A stretch of 64,000 nucleotides of DNA from Stentor roeselii (GCA_006503475.1 RSEH01000003.1:208783-272782); one strand, 5' to 3'. Shown: positions 48,531-60,077, counted from the stretch's first letter. Notes: a model not told the origin generated them from the letters alone. Numbers and translations: made by a program.

Positions 48531-48978
48531 AGCTTAATTAATGTAAAATTTCGATTTATTTAAATTTTATAGAAACTTTAAGCTGAATGAACCAGCTTTG
48601 TATGCTTAAAATACTCTAACCACAGAATTCAAACTTGCCTATTTTTTCAAATATTATTTGAGCTTCTTGCTAAAGTAATCTTTAATGTATGCATAATTTA
48701 AGATGAGGTTCATGGACGAAAAATAAAGAATTAGCATAGAGTTAGTTTAGATTAATATTTAAAAAAAAATACAATTAACATATTTATTGAGTAATCATGA
48801 ATTTTTAATCATTTATTCATTTAATTGACGAAATAATTATGTTTTACTAAGAATTCTTTTCAAGGTTTAATGTTCTGGTAACTGAACTGCTAAGAAAAAT
48901 TTCAAAATCTAGTTAAAATTGTTTGATAAAATTCAATATATTATCGAAGGAAGAAATAAATTAAAAAGAAAGAGATTA
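48531..48978. other. intergenic, AT-rich
   Basis: 448 bp between the dynein fragment and the 3' end of the large WD40 channel gene. I see no ORF, repeat or signal. Confidence 0.5.
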
Positions 48979-51900
48979 CTAAACTAATTTATTTTTTGAG
49001 TTCATGATTTCTAGTAACTTAGAAAGCTGGGAATTTATCTCATCAAATTTTTCATTCATCTTTTTAGTGCTATCATCAATTTTTTCATTCATCTTTTTAG
49101 TGTTCTCATCAATTTTTTCATTCATATTTTTGGTGTTTTCATCAATTCTTTTGGTATTCTCATCAATCTTTTTACTATTCTCATCAAATTTTTCATCAAT
49201 TTTTTCATTCATCTTTTTATTGACCTGATCAATCTTAATCCCAATTTCTTCAATTCTTTTCTCTTGTCTTAGCTCTGAATACATTAATCTCCCATGCCAG
49301 TCTTCATTTTTTTCTCTCTTATCAAATTGGCTTTCAAGAAAGTGAACAAAATACCAATTATTTAACTTTTTTTTCCATAATAGACCAGTTTGAAATTCTA
49401 CTGCAAGAGAAATTCGTTCCCTGTAATCAATGATATTTTTATCTAGAGAAAATTGATCGTAGCTATCTCCAAGTATAGAAATAAGCATATTCAGCATGAG
49501 AATCAAATTAAAAATAGTCGACAGAAACACGATTAAGAAGATGATTCCATGTTGGCTTTCTATTCCAATATCTCCTCCAACACTAAGAGCCCATGATTTT
49601 TTCAGCACATCGAAGTAGTTTGAGTCATCCTCTTTATCATTCAAGATAATCATATATAAGAGTAATGAGAAAAAGAGGGTAGAGTAAATGAATATGATCA
49701 AAAAGTATTTAATATTATTCAATGACTGGAGGATTAAACGAATATAGTGCCTAGTTCCATCGAATATTTTAAATGAAGCTATTCCTCGGACCATCAAAAG
49801 CGAACCAAGAATCAAATCGGTATACAATAAATCAATTCTCAAAACTCGAAAAATGATCCAAACAGGTGTCAAAATTAATAGCATGGCATCAACGATATTC
49901 CAAGGATTCAACCAATATTCTTTGTAGTTAGATCTGATCTGTAATGCTTCCCAAATAAATATTAAACAATAAGTTACCCAGAATGGAATCATAAAATATA
50001 GTGAGGTATTATGAATAAAGGATAAACCATAAAACACTATGTGAAACCATATTAATATTGAATAAGTGGCAGCCCATTTATATACTGATTTCCAATTATG
50101 ATCTATGAAGTATTGTATCAGGGGATCGTTATAAATTTTTTTATTTGAGCAATTTAATAGAACTTGAAGTGCTTCTATATTTTCTTGTGAATAAGGTTGA
50201 ATTGGTAATGGTATTGCAGTATATTTCAAAATGCTACTAATCATTTTGTTATTTCCATTAAATTTTTCTTTGTATTCTTCTTCGAATTCTTTGAATCTGG
50301 GATTTAATGTCTGCTTAATTAAATAAATTGGTAGATTTGCTGATATTGGTACTTGCAACTTATTTCTTGCCTCAAAAACTATTTTTGATAAATACTCAGG
50401 AATATTTATAGATGAAGTTTCTATGATTAAAAAAAAGTCATTTCGTGTTGAGTGTAAACTGCTTATTAGTTTGTATTTATCTTTCTCATCAATATCAATC
50501 AAATACAATAACACAATTTCAAAACAATCTATCTGTTTATTTAGAATTGCATAATAAAGAGGGGATTTCCCAAATACATCAGCCATAATTTGTACTTTTT
50601 CTTCAGTTTCGTTAATAAGTAATTTTTTAAGTGATATAGAATCACCATGAATACAAATAAAATGTACTATCGTATATTTGTATTCAGAAATCAAAATATT
50701 GCAATGCTTTTGCACAAGCTTTGTGTAGTCTTTACATTTTACTGCTTTTAATGCAAAATTATATGTACCTAGTTCATAGTGAAATTGGTCTCTGATTGAG
50801 TATGGTCTTAACATCAGACCATCTGAAGGAATAACTTTAGAGTCAATATCTATAATACAATTGTTTCTTTTTTGATAGCTTAATAGATCTTTATATATTT
50901 CATTGAGAATTAGAGGTTTATCTAAGATAAATGAAACACTCACTGAATTCAAAAGAAGTGTCAGCTCTAGACCATCATATTTTTTTATTTGGAAATATTG
51001 CACCTTTTCGTTTGAGCAGTTTATTTCGAAACCATAAATGCTGTGAACAATTTTATAATTACCATTTCGATTTATATTTTGTCCTTGTTGTTGATTAAGT
51101 AAAACCTCAGATTTGGTTTTTTCTTCTACTTGCTCATCAAAATTCAAAGACTCTTGCTCTGTAAAAAGAAAGTTTATTTGTTCATTTCTAGAATTGGTAC
51201 CTGTAATATCATTATCAGCTTTAATTAACTTTTTCTTTTCTTTTGTTATTTTATTTATTTGGTCTTGATTTTTATGGATTTCTGCAAGTTTCCAAATCTT
51301 AATTGCCCCTTCACTAAGTCCAACAGCAAAAATTTGATCTATCCTTGAAAAGCGAACACATTTAACGTGGCTTGAATAGTCTTTACTATATAGTAGATTT
51401 TTCTTATCAATATCCCAGATTTTGAAAGTTTTATCTAAAGAGCCTGAGATCAATAGAGATCCATCTTTTGATATTGATACTGAAGTGATTTCTTCAGAAT
51501 GATTGAAAGTAACTAAAGAAGATTGGCTTTCAATACTCCAAACTTTCACTGTGCTGTCAGATGATCCTGAAGCAAAAAAATTTCGAATAGTTGAAAAACT
51601 GATTGAATTTACGCAATCGACGTGCTCGTTAAACTGGAATTTTACTTGTCTCTCTTGCACACTCCATATTTTAATCCTTCCATCAAGTGATCCAGAAGCT
51701 AATAATTCATCATCAAATGAAAAGCACAGAGATCTCACTGCGGATTGATGCCCTTTTAATTGGTAATCTTCTCTTATTTCTTCAAGTTTCGATAGTATAA
51801 TTATTGAATCTTCAGAACCAGAAGCCAAATATATTCCAGAATTACTGAAACAAGTTGATATTATCTGATTTTGATATTGAATATGTTGATATTCTTTATT

Positions 51901-54900
51901 TTCTTGAATATTGAAAATTATAATATTATGTTTGAATGACCCAAATGCAATCATTTTCCCATCATTTGAGAAGCTGGTAGATTCAGGGTAGCCTTCAAAA
52001 TCACAAAAGAAATTCATATCTGCAAGTTTGGAAATTCTTATCGAATTTTTCAATGAATTTCCTGATACTAATAGATCTAAGTGTGGAGAAAAACAGATAC
52101 AAAAGTTACTTTCTTGTATCGCTTCCAATTTCTCTAAGCATCTCAAAGGGTCTGAGCAGCTACCAGTATATACTTTTTTCTTCATTTTGATATTCCAAAT
52201 TGAGATCTTATTATCTCTAGATCCTGAAGCGACGAAATTCCCATCAGAAGAGAAACAAACTGAATAAACTTTCCCTGAATGGTTTACCGTAAATTCTTCT
52301 CGTTTTTCTTTTAAATTCCACACTTTAACTGTATTGTCATAGGATCCTGAAGCAACAAAATTCCCATCATAAGAGAAACAAACCGAGTTTACAGAATTTA
52401 AATGCTTACCAGTAAATTCTTCTCGTTTTTCTTTTAAATTCCACACTTTAACTGTATAGTCGTCAGATCCTGAAGCGACGAAATTCCCATCACAAGAGAA
52501 ACAAACTGATCTTACATGGCTTGAATGGTTCCCAGTCATTTCTTCTCCTTTTTCTTTTAAATTCCACACTTTAACTGTATTATCATAGGATCCTGAAGCG
52601 ACCAAATTCCCATCAGAAGAAAAACAAACTGATCTTACATAGCTTGAATGGTTTCCAGTAATTTCTTCTTGTTTTGCTTTTAAATTCCACACTTTTACAG
52701 TATTATCGTCAGATCCTGAAGCGACGAAATTCCCATCACAAGAGAAACAAACTGATCTTACATAGCTTGAATGGCTTGCTGTAAATTCTTCTCGCTTTTC
52801 TTTTAAATTCCACACTTTTACTGTATTGTCATAGGATCCTGAAGCGACGAAATTCCCATCAGAAGAGAAACAAACTGACATTACAAAACTAAAATGCTTT
52901 CCAGTGAATTCTTCTCGTTTTTCTTTTAAATTCCACACTTTAACTGTATCGTCATAGGATCCTGAAGCGACGAAATTCCCATCAGAAGAAAAACAAACTG
53001 AGCTTACCTTCCTTGAATGCTTACCAGCAATTTCTTCTCGTTTTTCTTTTAAATTCCATACTTTTACTGTATTGTCGTCAGATCCTGAAGCGACGAAATT
53101 CCCATCACAAGAGAAACAAACTGATCTTACATAGCTTGAATGGTTTCCAGTAAACTTTTTTCGTTTTTCTTTTAAATTCCAAACTTTTACTGTATTATCG
53201 TCAGATCCTGAAGCAACGAAATTCCCATCAGAAGAGAAGCAAACTGAAAAAACACTCCCTGAATGGTTCCAAGTCATTTCTTCCCGTTTTTCTTTTAAAT
53301 CCCACACTTTTACAGTATGGTCGTCAGATCCTGAAGCGACGAAATTCCCATCAGAAGAGAAACAAACTGAATGAATACTCCCTGAATGGCTTCCAGTAAA
53401 TTCTTCGCGTTTTTCTTTGAAATTCCAAACTTTTACTGTTGTGTCATTGGATCCTGAAGCGATGAAATTACCATCAGAAGAAAAACAAACTGATCTTACA
53501 TCCCTTGAATGGTTCCCAGAAAATTCTTCTCGTTTTTCTTTTAAATTCCACACTTTTACTGTCTTGTCGTCAGATCCTGATGCAACGAAATTCCCATCAG
53601 AAGAGAAACAAACTGAGTATACAGAATTTAAATGGTTTCCTGTGAATTCTTCTCGTTTTTCTTTTAAATTCCACACTTTTACTGTCTTGTCATAGGATCC
53701 TGAAGCAACGAAATTCCCATCAGGAGAGAAGCAAACTGAATAAACACTCCCTGAATGGTTTGTGGTAAATTCTTCTCGTTTTTCTTTCAAATTCCACACT
53801 TTTACTGTATCCTCAGATCCTGAAGCGACGAAATTCCCATCAGAAGAGAAACAAACTGATTTTACAGAATTAAAATGGTTTCCTGTAAATTCTTCTCGTT
53901 TTTCTTTTAAATTCCACACTTTAACTGTATTGTCATAGGATCCTGAAGCGACGAATTTCCCATCAGAAGAAAAACAAACTGAATGAATACTCCCTGAATG
54001 GTTTCCAGTAAATTCTTCTCGTTTTTCTTTTAAATTCCAAACTTTTACTGTCTTGTCGTCAGATCCTGAAGCGATGAAATTCCCATCAGTAGAGTAACAA
54101 ACTGAGTTTACAAAATTTAAATGGTTTCCTGTAAATGCTTCTCGTTTTTCTTTTAAATTCCACACTTTTACTATCTTGTCGTCAGATCCTGAAGCGACGA
54201 AATTCCCATCAGAAGAGAAACAAACTGATCTTACATAGTCTGAATGGCTCCCTGCAAGCTCTTCTCGTTTTTCTTTTAAATTCCACACTGTTAGTGCATC
54301 GTTAGATCCTGAGGCGATGAAATTCCCATCAAAAGAGAAACAAACTGAATTAACAGTCCTTAAATGTTTTCCGGTAAATTCTTCTCGTTTTTCTTTTAAA
54401 TTCCAGACTTTTACTGTATTGTCATAGGATCCTGAAGCGACGAATTTTCCATCAGGTGAAAAACAAACTGATCTTACATAGTTTGAATGGTTTCCAGTCA
54501 TTTCTTCACGTTTTTCTTTTAAATTCCAAACTTTAACTGTATTGTCGTCAGATCCTGAAGCGACAAAATTCCCATCAGAAGAGAAAAAAACTGAAAAAAC
54601 ACTCCCTGAATGGTTTCCAGTAAACTCTTCTCGTTTTTCTTTAAAATTCCACACTTTTACTGTGTTGTCATAGGATCCTGAAGCAACGAAATTCCCATCA
54701 GAAGAGAAGCAAACAGAATAAACACTTCCTGAATGGTTACCAGTAAATCCTTCTCGTTTTTCTTTTATATTCCATACTTTTATTGTATTGTCGTCAGATC
54801 CTGAAGCGACGAAATTACCATCAGAAAAGAAACAAACTGATCTTACACTCCTTAAATGTTTTCCAGTAAAATCTTCCCGTTTTTCTTTTAAATCCCAAAC

Positions 54901-55293
54901 TTTAACTGTATTGTCGGCAGATCCTGATGCGATGAAATTCCCATCAAAAGAGAAACAAACTGAATAAACGCTCCCTGAATGGTTTCCAGTAAATTCTAAT
55001 CGATCCTCAATGAGATTCCATACTCTCAAAGCTTTATCATCTGATCCAGTCGCAAGATATCTTCCACAGTTAGAGAATGATACAGAATTAACTTTTGCCC
55101 CATGCTGAAATTCGACATATGGAGTAGCTCTGATCTCCAAGATCTTTCTCTTTATGCAATAGTTAAGATAATCCCTAAGCTTCGTTGATGTTGCTTTTTG
55201 CGATATACCTAATGTATTCATGCTCTTTGCTGAATCTCCAGGCACTACCTTTGCTAAATCAATTGCACCGTATTGTGGTCCCAAATCACTCAT
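48979..55293 (-). CDS. Giant WD40-repeat/TRPV-like ion channel fusion (about 31 WD40 units)
   Basis: The 2104-residue protein begins with a short leader and one divergent WD40 unit (about 60-101), then 23 nearly identical 41-residue units (102-1042), then about seven diverged units (1043-1342). A linker with an ankyrin-like pair (GDSISLKKLLI; GKSPLYYAI) leads to six TM segments (about 1730-1960). The pore loop WALSVGGDIG resembles the TRPV filter, and S6 ends NLILMLNMLISILGDSYDQF. The tail (about 2025-2104) is a coiled coil of repeated KKMNEKIDENT units. I infer a cation channel with a very large cytosolic WD40 recognition array. The 1210-aa gene at 14930 is a paralogue over the ankyrin-channel part. 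The start context is TATAAATG, stop TAG. Confidence 0.87.
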   Translation of the reverse strand: MSDLGPQYGAIDLAKVVPGDSAKSMNTLGISQKATSTKLRDYLNYCIKRKILEIRATPYVEFQHGAKVNSVSFSNCGRYLATGSDDKALRVWNLIEDRLEFTGNHSGSVYSVCFSFDGNFIASGSADNTVKVWDLKEKREDFTGKHLRSVRSVCFFSDGNFVASGSDDNTIKVWNIKEKREGFTGNHSGSVYSVCFSSDGNFVASGSYDNTVKVWNFKEKREEFTGNHSGSVFSVFFSSDGNFVASGSDDNTVKVWNLKEKREEMTGNHSNYVRSVCFSPDGKFVASGSYDNTVKVWNLKEKREEFTGKHLRTVNSVCFSFDGNFIASGSNDALTVWNLKEKREELAGSHSDYVRSVCFSSDGNFVASGSDDKIVKVWNLKEKREAFTGNHLNFVNSVCYSTDGNFIASGSDDKTVKVWNLKEKREEFTGNHSGSIHSVCFSSDGKFVASGSYDNTVKVWNLKEKREEFTGNHFNSVKSVCFSSDGNFVASGSEDTVKVWNLKEKREEFTTNHSGSVYSVCFSPDGNFVASGSYDKTVKVWNLKEKREEFTGNHLNSVYSVCFSSDGNFVASGSDDKTVKVWNLKEKREEFSGNHSRDVRSVCFSSDGNFIASGSNDTTVKVWNFKEKREEFTGSHSGSIHSVCFSSDGNFVASGSDDHTVKVWDLKEKREEMTWNHSGSVFSVCFSSDGNFVASGSDDNTVKVWNLKEKRKKFTGNHSSYVRSVCFSCDGNFVASGSDDNTVKVWNLKEKREEIAGKHSRKVSSVCFSSDGNFVASGSYDDTVKVWNLKEKREEFTGKHFSFVMSVCFSSDGNFVASGSYDNTVKVWNLKEKREEFTASHSSYVRSVCFSCDGNFVASGSDDNTVKVWNLKAKQEEITGNHSSYVRSVCFSSDGNLVASGSYDNTVKVWNLKEKGEEMTGNHSSHVRSVCFSCDGNFVASGSDDYTVKVWNLKEKREEFTGKHLNSVNSVCFSYDGNFVASGSYDNTVKVWNLKEKREEFTVNHSGKVYSVCFSSDGNFVASGSRDNKISIWNIKMKKKVYTGSCSDPLRCLEKLEAIQESNFCICFSPHLDLLVSGNSLKNSIRISKLADMNFFCDFEGYPESTSFSNDGKMIAFGSFKHNIIIFNIQENKEYQHIQYQNQIISTCFSNSGIYLASGSEDSIIILSKLEEIREDYQLKGHQSAVRSLCFSFDDELLASGSLDGRIKIWSVQERQVKFQFNEHVDCVNSISFSTIRNFFASGSSDSTVKVWSIESQSSLVTFNHSEEITSVSISKDGSLLISGSLDKTFKIWDIDKKNLLYSKDYSSHVKCVRFSRIDQIFAVGLSEGAIKIWKLAEIHKNQDQINKITKEKKKLIKADNDITGTNSRNEQINFLFTEQESLNFDEQVEEKTKSEVLLNQQQGQNINRNGNYKIVHSIYGFEINCSNEKVQYFQIKKYDGLELTLLLNSVSVSFILDKPLILNEIYKDLLSYQKRNNCIIDIDSKVIPSDGLMLRPYSIRDQFHYELGTYNFALKAVKCKDYTKLVQKHCNILISEYKYTIVHFICIHGDSISLKKLLINETEEKVQIMADVFGKSPLYYAILNKQIDCFEIVLLYLIDIDEKDKYKLISSLHSTRNDFFLIIETSSINIPEYLSKIVFEARNKLQVPISANLPIYLIKQTLNPRFKEFEEEYKEKFNGNNKMISSILKYTAIPLPIQPYSQENIEALQVLLNCSNKKIYNDPLIQYFIDHNWKSVYKWAATYSILIWFHIVFYGLSFIHNTSLYFMIPFWVTYCLIFIWEALQIRSNYKEYWLNPWNIVDAMLLILTPVWIIFRVLRIDLLYTDLILGSLLMVRGIASFKIFDGTRHYIRLILQSLNNIKYFLIIFIYSTLFFSLLLYMIILNDKEDDSNYFDVLKKSWALSVGGDIGIESQHGIIFLIVFLSTIFNLILMLNMLISILGDSYDQFSLDKNIIDYRERISLAVEFQTGLLWKKKLNNWYFVHFLESQFDKREKNEDWHGRLMYSELRQEKRIEEIGIKIDQVNKKMNEKIDEKFDENSKKIDENTKRIDENTKNMNEKIDENTKKMNEKIDDSTKKMNEKFDEINSQLSKLLEIMNSKNKLV
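49028..49222 (-). repeat. 21-33 bp degenerate repeats coding the coiled-coil tail
   Basis: Within the channel gene, short repeated units encode (K/N)KMNEKIDENT and KRIDENTK. The 11-residue/heptad spacing indicates a parallel coiled coil, as in tetrameric TRP channel tails. DNA similarity suggests recent slippage. Confidence 0.7.
52168..54990 (-). repeat. 123-bp tandem repeat array: 23 nearly identical WD40 units
   Basis: The array codes for residues 102-1042 of the giant channel. Every unit is 41 codons except two of 40 (units 6 and 10 of the array, each missing one residue before the VWNL strand). The framework (SVCFSSDGNF, VASGS, TVKVWNLKEKREEF) is nearly constant in DNA and protein. Differences cluster after the GxH (columns 5-7 and 9) and just before the Asp after SGS (column 25). 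Such an array is prone to unequal recombination and to assembly error. Confidence 0.95.
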
Positions 55294-56726
55294 TTATAAG
55301 AAAATTTAAAGAACTTAAGCTAACTAAAAAAGTTTTATAGTAATATACACATAAAATTTAGATATAAGTTTCATGTAATGTTTAATTTTCCCCTTTAAGT
55401 AAAAACTCAATTTGAAATTTCCAAGTAATTTTCTTTCAACAGAGATTCAAATCTTAATAACTTTCTCATGCATATGATTCAAGAAGGATTTCATTAGAAA
55501 CTCTTGATTATTTTACACAATGTCTTGAAAGAATTTTCGGCATCATATAATTGAAATATCTGAAGATTTATATCTGAGCAGTTTTTTATAAGTATGCATT
55601 GTCGATTTGAATTACTAATCTTGAAAGTGTTGAGTGAAAGAACAAGGCCGATAAAGTTTTTTAAAAAAATTCAAATATTTTTGAAATTATTATAATAACC
55701 AATTGATATATGCAAGATTTGACAGAACTGGAAAATTTTAAATAGGATAATTTCAGGTTTTAATATTATTTGTGTCGATTTTCATTATAAGCTTTCATGT
55801 AGACCCAGTTTGAATCAAAACTGACTAAATCATTTGTGTCTAAGTAAAGAGATCTGAGGTAAGAAATAATTCAGTCTGCAGATGATGCTGAAAACTCGGT
55901 ACCCTGTTATTTGCGCTTAACATCATTTCTCGAAACTGCGTGCGAAAACTGAGAGAAAAAGTATTCCCTTTCAAGACTTACCCATTTATTAAGGTTGCTG
56001 AAAGCGCCAATTTTCGACTTGTGATACCCGGATTTGGATATAACTACCATCGTGATATCTAAAGCACCCTTTGAAGTTGATCTTTAAGTGTGCAAGTCTC
56101 CTGACCATAAAACTTTTTGGTATGATCTTCATTAGCGATATTTAGAAAATAAATTTTGAACAAAGTTAGATTTGTATCACTAAAAGATATAATTTAATAT
56201 TATCTCTAATTTCCATACCTATTCAAGATTAACAGATACAATTTTATGCATGGTAGTTAAAAGTAAATGGATTATTTGAATTTATTTAATCAAAAGAGGA
56301 ACTTGGATTTATCTAATATTAAAGCTTTCTTTCTAATTTCAACAATAAAAAATCTTGTATGTAATTGTGCCCCAAGAATTAAGTAACAAATATTTATTGT
56401 CTATCTAATATCTACTCTCTGAGAAAACCAATTAACCTACAGAATTTTCTAAACTATCATGAAGGTTGATCATATGAGTACTCAATATGATGTTATAAAT
56501 ATTCAATTTGAATGATGAATGTCTTCAAGTCATTCAAGTAATTTAAGTATATTAACACTCTTCTTCAAGAGATCCTGAATAGTATTTAAAATTTAAATAC
56601 AATCTTGTCGAAAAATTTGTTTAAATCGATTCGACTATATTTAAGTGAAAACTGAACAAATGACTATTTATAGCGATTAATGTTTATAAATTCGTAAACC
56701 CTTATATTATTTAACTAAAATTACTA
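55294..56726. other. intergenic, AT-rich, with a possible decayed exon
   Basis: 1.4 kb. Around 55890-56140 on the plus strand, adjoining frames read FPFKTYPFIKVAESANFRLV then PGFGYNYHRDI, and after a shift SKAPFEVDL, stop, VCKSPDHKTFWYDL. Composition is coding-like and richer in GC than the surroundings, but no start or full frame remains and I recognise no family. Confidence 0.3.
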
Positions 56727-58390
56727 ATTTAAGACCACTTGAAGCCTGAAGCAGTTCCACATTCTCCCAACTCGATCAAAAATGGATCTGAGCTTACCAT
56801 ACACCTAACTGGGTAGTATTCCGCAAATTCAGGAGGATTTTCTTTATTTAATTCGCTTTTAAATTTTTCCTTAAACACTTCCTGGTTCAAATTCCAATTT
56901 TCAGGATTTAAGATGAATAAAGCTTGATGATGATTCAGTGTTTCAACTTCAAACCCAAAAATCTTTCTTATAAAAATTTTTCCTCCTTCAACAGAGCGTA
57001 AATTTGATTAATCTTGTTTCCTTCAACAGTGAGCAGATTTTGATTAATCTGTTTTACTTCATCAGAACTTAGATTTTTATTAGTCTGGCTTTCTAGGGAA
57101 TTACTCAAAAATCTCTTGGTGTTTTAAATGAAAACCATTCAGACACTTTTTTCATCTGAGATCTTTGAATAAAATGAGCGAACTCATGAATACAAGTCAT
57201 GAGTACAAAACCATGAGATCCTACATATTCTACTTGCGGTTTTTCTTGATTTTCTTTAGATATCTTATAGTCTTCATTTAGTTTTTCTTCAATTTCTTTA
57301 GGTTTTTCTTCAAATTTTTCTTCCTCGATTTCGCTTGAAACTTCGAAACTGTTATAAACTTCAAAAAAATATTTGTTTGATTGATGACTCATCAAATTTT
57401 AACTGTTAATTGAAACTTTTGAATTGATTATAGTCAGTCCATTTAATCCTTTAGGAAGGCGAGTGATTTTTATCGAATCAATGAATTTTTTACTTGTAGA
57501 TAATAAATCTCGATATCAATTTCTCTAAATACTTTTGACTGAAAGAATTTAAAATAGCGACTAATATTGACTTGAATTTCTTTTTCATTTTAAACAGGTT
57601 TTTTGTGAAGTTTATGTGATTTATACTTATTTACATAGTCTCTTCATCTTTGAAAGCATCTCTAACAATTATGAATTGAAAAAGAATATCGATTATGTAT
57701 GCTTTTTCATTTGATCTTATTGCATTGAATCTTTCAATTAAAGTTTTTCCATTTAAATGTTCAGAGAAATACAACGAGCTCTCCAATCGTTTATTTAAAA
57801 CTTTAGTCTGCATGAAGGAAAGACTTCCCAAAAGTATTTTCCTTGAAAATTGATCAAAAATCCAATCACATTCATTGTACTCTTCTGAAAAATCATAAAG
57901 TGCAAGCATTAAGTATCCTGAAATCTTATTATAAACTCTTCCGATAAATTTTTTACATTTTCACATAATTCTTCAATAAGATGATTTGCCGATCGTCTTA
58001 TTCTTTTGGAATCAATATCATTTTTTATTGTAATATATTTCTGGTATATAGTCCTGATTTGAGAACAGAGATCATCAAAAACTTCATAAAAATTCTTAGA
58101 TGTTTTTTGATTTTCTAATGTAGTAACATTAAATTCTGTGAGTTTCATATACTCTTTCTTCTGAATCATACTTTTGTATAAACTCAGTGTTTTTTTATCT
58201 TCCGCATATATTAGACAAAGCCTCCATTCCTATGATTAATCTTCGGGAAGAAACTGGCTTCTGGAAGTTCTTCAGTGAATAAATGGTCTGCTGACAACCT
58301 TGAAACTAATAGCCCATAAGACTTGTTGGCTTTTAAATGTTTAATCTTTACTTTTGAACCTTGGTCTCTCGATCTTTTACAAGGTAGCAT
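56727..58390 (-). pseudogene. Broken paralogue of the 595-residue HEXXH-like gene
   Basis: Reading down from 58390, the start has an intact TATAAATATG and 59 codons (to 58211), then a frameshift into 58169-57909, another into 57909-57631, then pieces including ITRLPKGLNGLTI (about 57450), the frame with IHEFAHFIQRS (57105-57395), and finally NHHQALFILNPENWNLNQ and LGECGTASGFKWS (about 56727-56940). Order and sequence match the C-terminal half of the gene at 45339-47126. There are at least four frame breaks, none with a 15-nt GTA...TAG intron that would repair it. The copy keeps the full HEXXH motif that the intact paralogue has lost. Confidence 0.75.
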
Positions 58391-59975
58391 ATTTATATTG
58401 TCTCTTTAGGGGGTTTATTAAGATTTTTTTATAATATTGGTTTAATCGTTAAGAAAAAATTCCTGCTCATATTAAGGTAGCATGGCATGATTCTATTTGA
58501 TGCTGAATGTAATTTAGTCTTCAAGACGAAAATTTTGACCTTGTCGAATTCCTGATATTAGACTTGTGAAGAGTCTGTGCTGTCTAATTAACAATTAAAG
58601 ATTTTTATGGGTTATAGGCAGATCAATTAAATTAATTGATTATATTTTTTGTTTTATTTTTATTGCCAAGGCATATTCAAAATAAATCTACTTAAAGCTT
58701 TATTATAAATCTACCTAAATGAGTAAAGGCAACCATATTATACTTTAAATTTGATTTTTTAAAATTCCTGCACATGTGAACACTCTTTAAATCATAGATT
58801 GAGATACAGGAATATTAAATTTTTAGCTTTTTTTTATAAAAATTTACATTATTTCATCATCTTTAGTTTCCAGATATCTTGCAGTTGCAATTATTGAAAT
58901 TTTCGAATAAAATATCTTTTTTTATTTTTATCTGCTCCTTGTTTTTTTTATTCTTTTGTAATTTCTATCAGAATAATCTCATTTAGGAATTCTTATAGTT
59001 TAAAAATTTCTCTAAGTTTATTAAAAAGATTCTCCTAACCATGAATTATAATGTGTATTTTATGGAAAGTCATTTCAATATTGAGATTTCTTATATGTCC
59101 AGATTACAAATAAGGAAGTGCCGGATTAATACTGATGAAAAATCATTAAAAATGTAGTTTTGAGATTCTGTTGTAAAAATCTCCGATAACCCATGAATAT
59201 TTATGGATTATTATTACCTTGTTAGAAATAGATTCAATTAATAATTTAACTGAATTTATAAACATTTACTTAATAATAAAATCATTGAAATATAACCAAG
59301 CCTAGAGAGTATTAGGGTATATATGAAATGACATACTTTTTGCCAAGTTCCAAATATCTGTTTGGTGTTGATCATAGTTAAATCCATAAATATAAAAAGT
59401 TTGAGTTAGGTTTTCATTAAAATACCATTTTCTCAAAAGTTACATAAACACCAATTGATATCGGTATATAAACCTTATACCTGATAAAAGGAATATGCAG
59501 ACATGAACTTAATCCTCAAAAGATATTCATTATTTATGAAAACTGATTCGCAATTAAACAAATAATCAGACTCTCAGAGCGAGACTAGACTGCTATTGTG
59601 AAAATATAGCTAAAATAAAAGCCATTTTTATTGTTAAGAACTGAAAGTACCCGTATGTACTTTAAAGGCAATGGGTCATGATTATTAGGCTGATAAAAAA
59701 ACAGTTTAGACTTTCATTTTGATTCACTCACAAAGTTTCCTCCTTATTTCAAACAATTTATTTAAAATATCATCAATTACTGGGTAATATAAATCTATTA
59801 TGTTGTAAAATATAGAATTCTCATGCAAAAACCGTCAATATTGGAATAGCTATTGCATAATATGCACAATATGAATTATATTCATTAAACATCTGAAAAT
59901 ACTCTACAATAAGAAAAAAATACGAAAATAAAAGAGTTTTCTTGAATTATATATAATTGTAATATATTTATTGAA

Positions 59976-60077
59976 TCAAGTCAAATGATAAGCTTTATCT
60001 TATTTTCATGAGTTGTAATTATTTTCTCAAGTCAAATGATAAGCTTTATCTTATTTTCATGAGTTGTAATTATTTTC
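59976..60077. repeat. exact 51-bp tandem duplication
   Basis: Two identical 51-bp copies, 59976-60026 and 60027-60077, beginning TCAAGTCAAATGATAAGC. There is no coding signal. Perfect identity in AT-rich intergenic DNA suggests a recent slippage or repair event, or an assembly duplication. Confidence 0.9.

Noticed and set aside
52168-54990. Regular repeats of about 123 bp, superficially like a CRISPR array
   Set aside because: The repeats are fully in frame, encode WD40 units, have no unique spacers, and the context is eukaryotic.
57105-57395. Free-standing HEXXH metallopeptidase gene
   Set aside because: The 96-codon frame is one piece of a longer broken copy of the 595-residue gene; matching sequence continues in other frames on both sides.
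56727-58390. Multi-intron gene instead of pseudogene
   Set aside because: None of the frame breaks has a 15- or 16-nt GTA...TAG with the internal A that would restore the frame.
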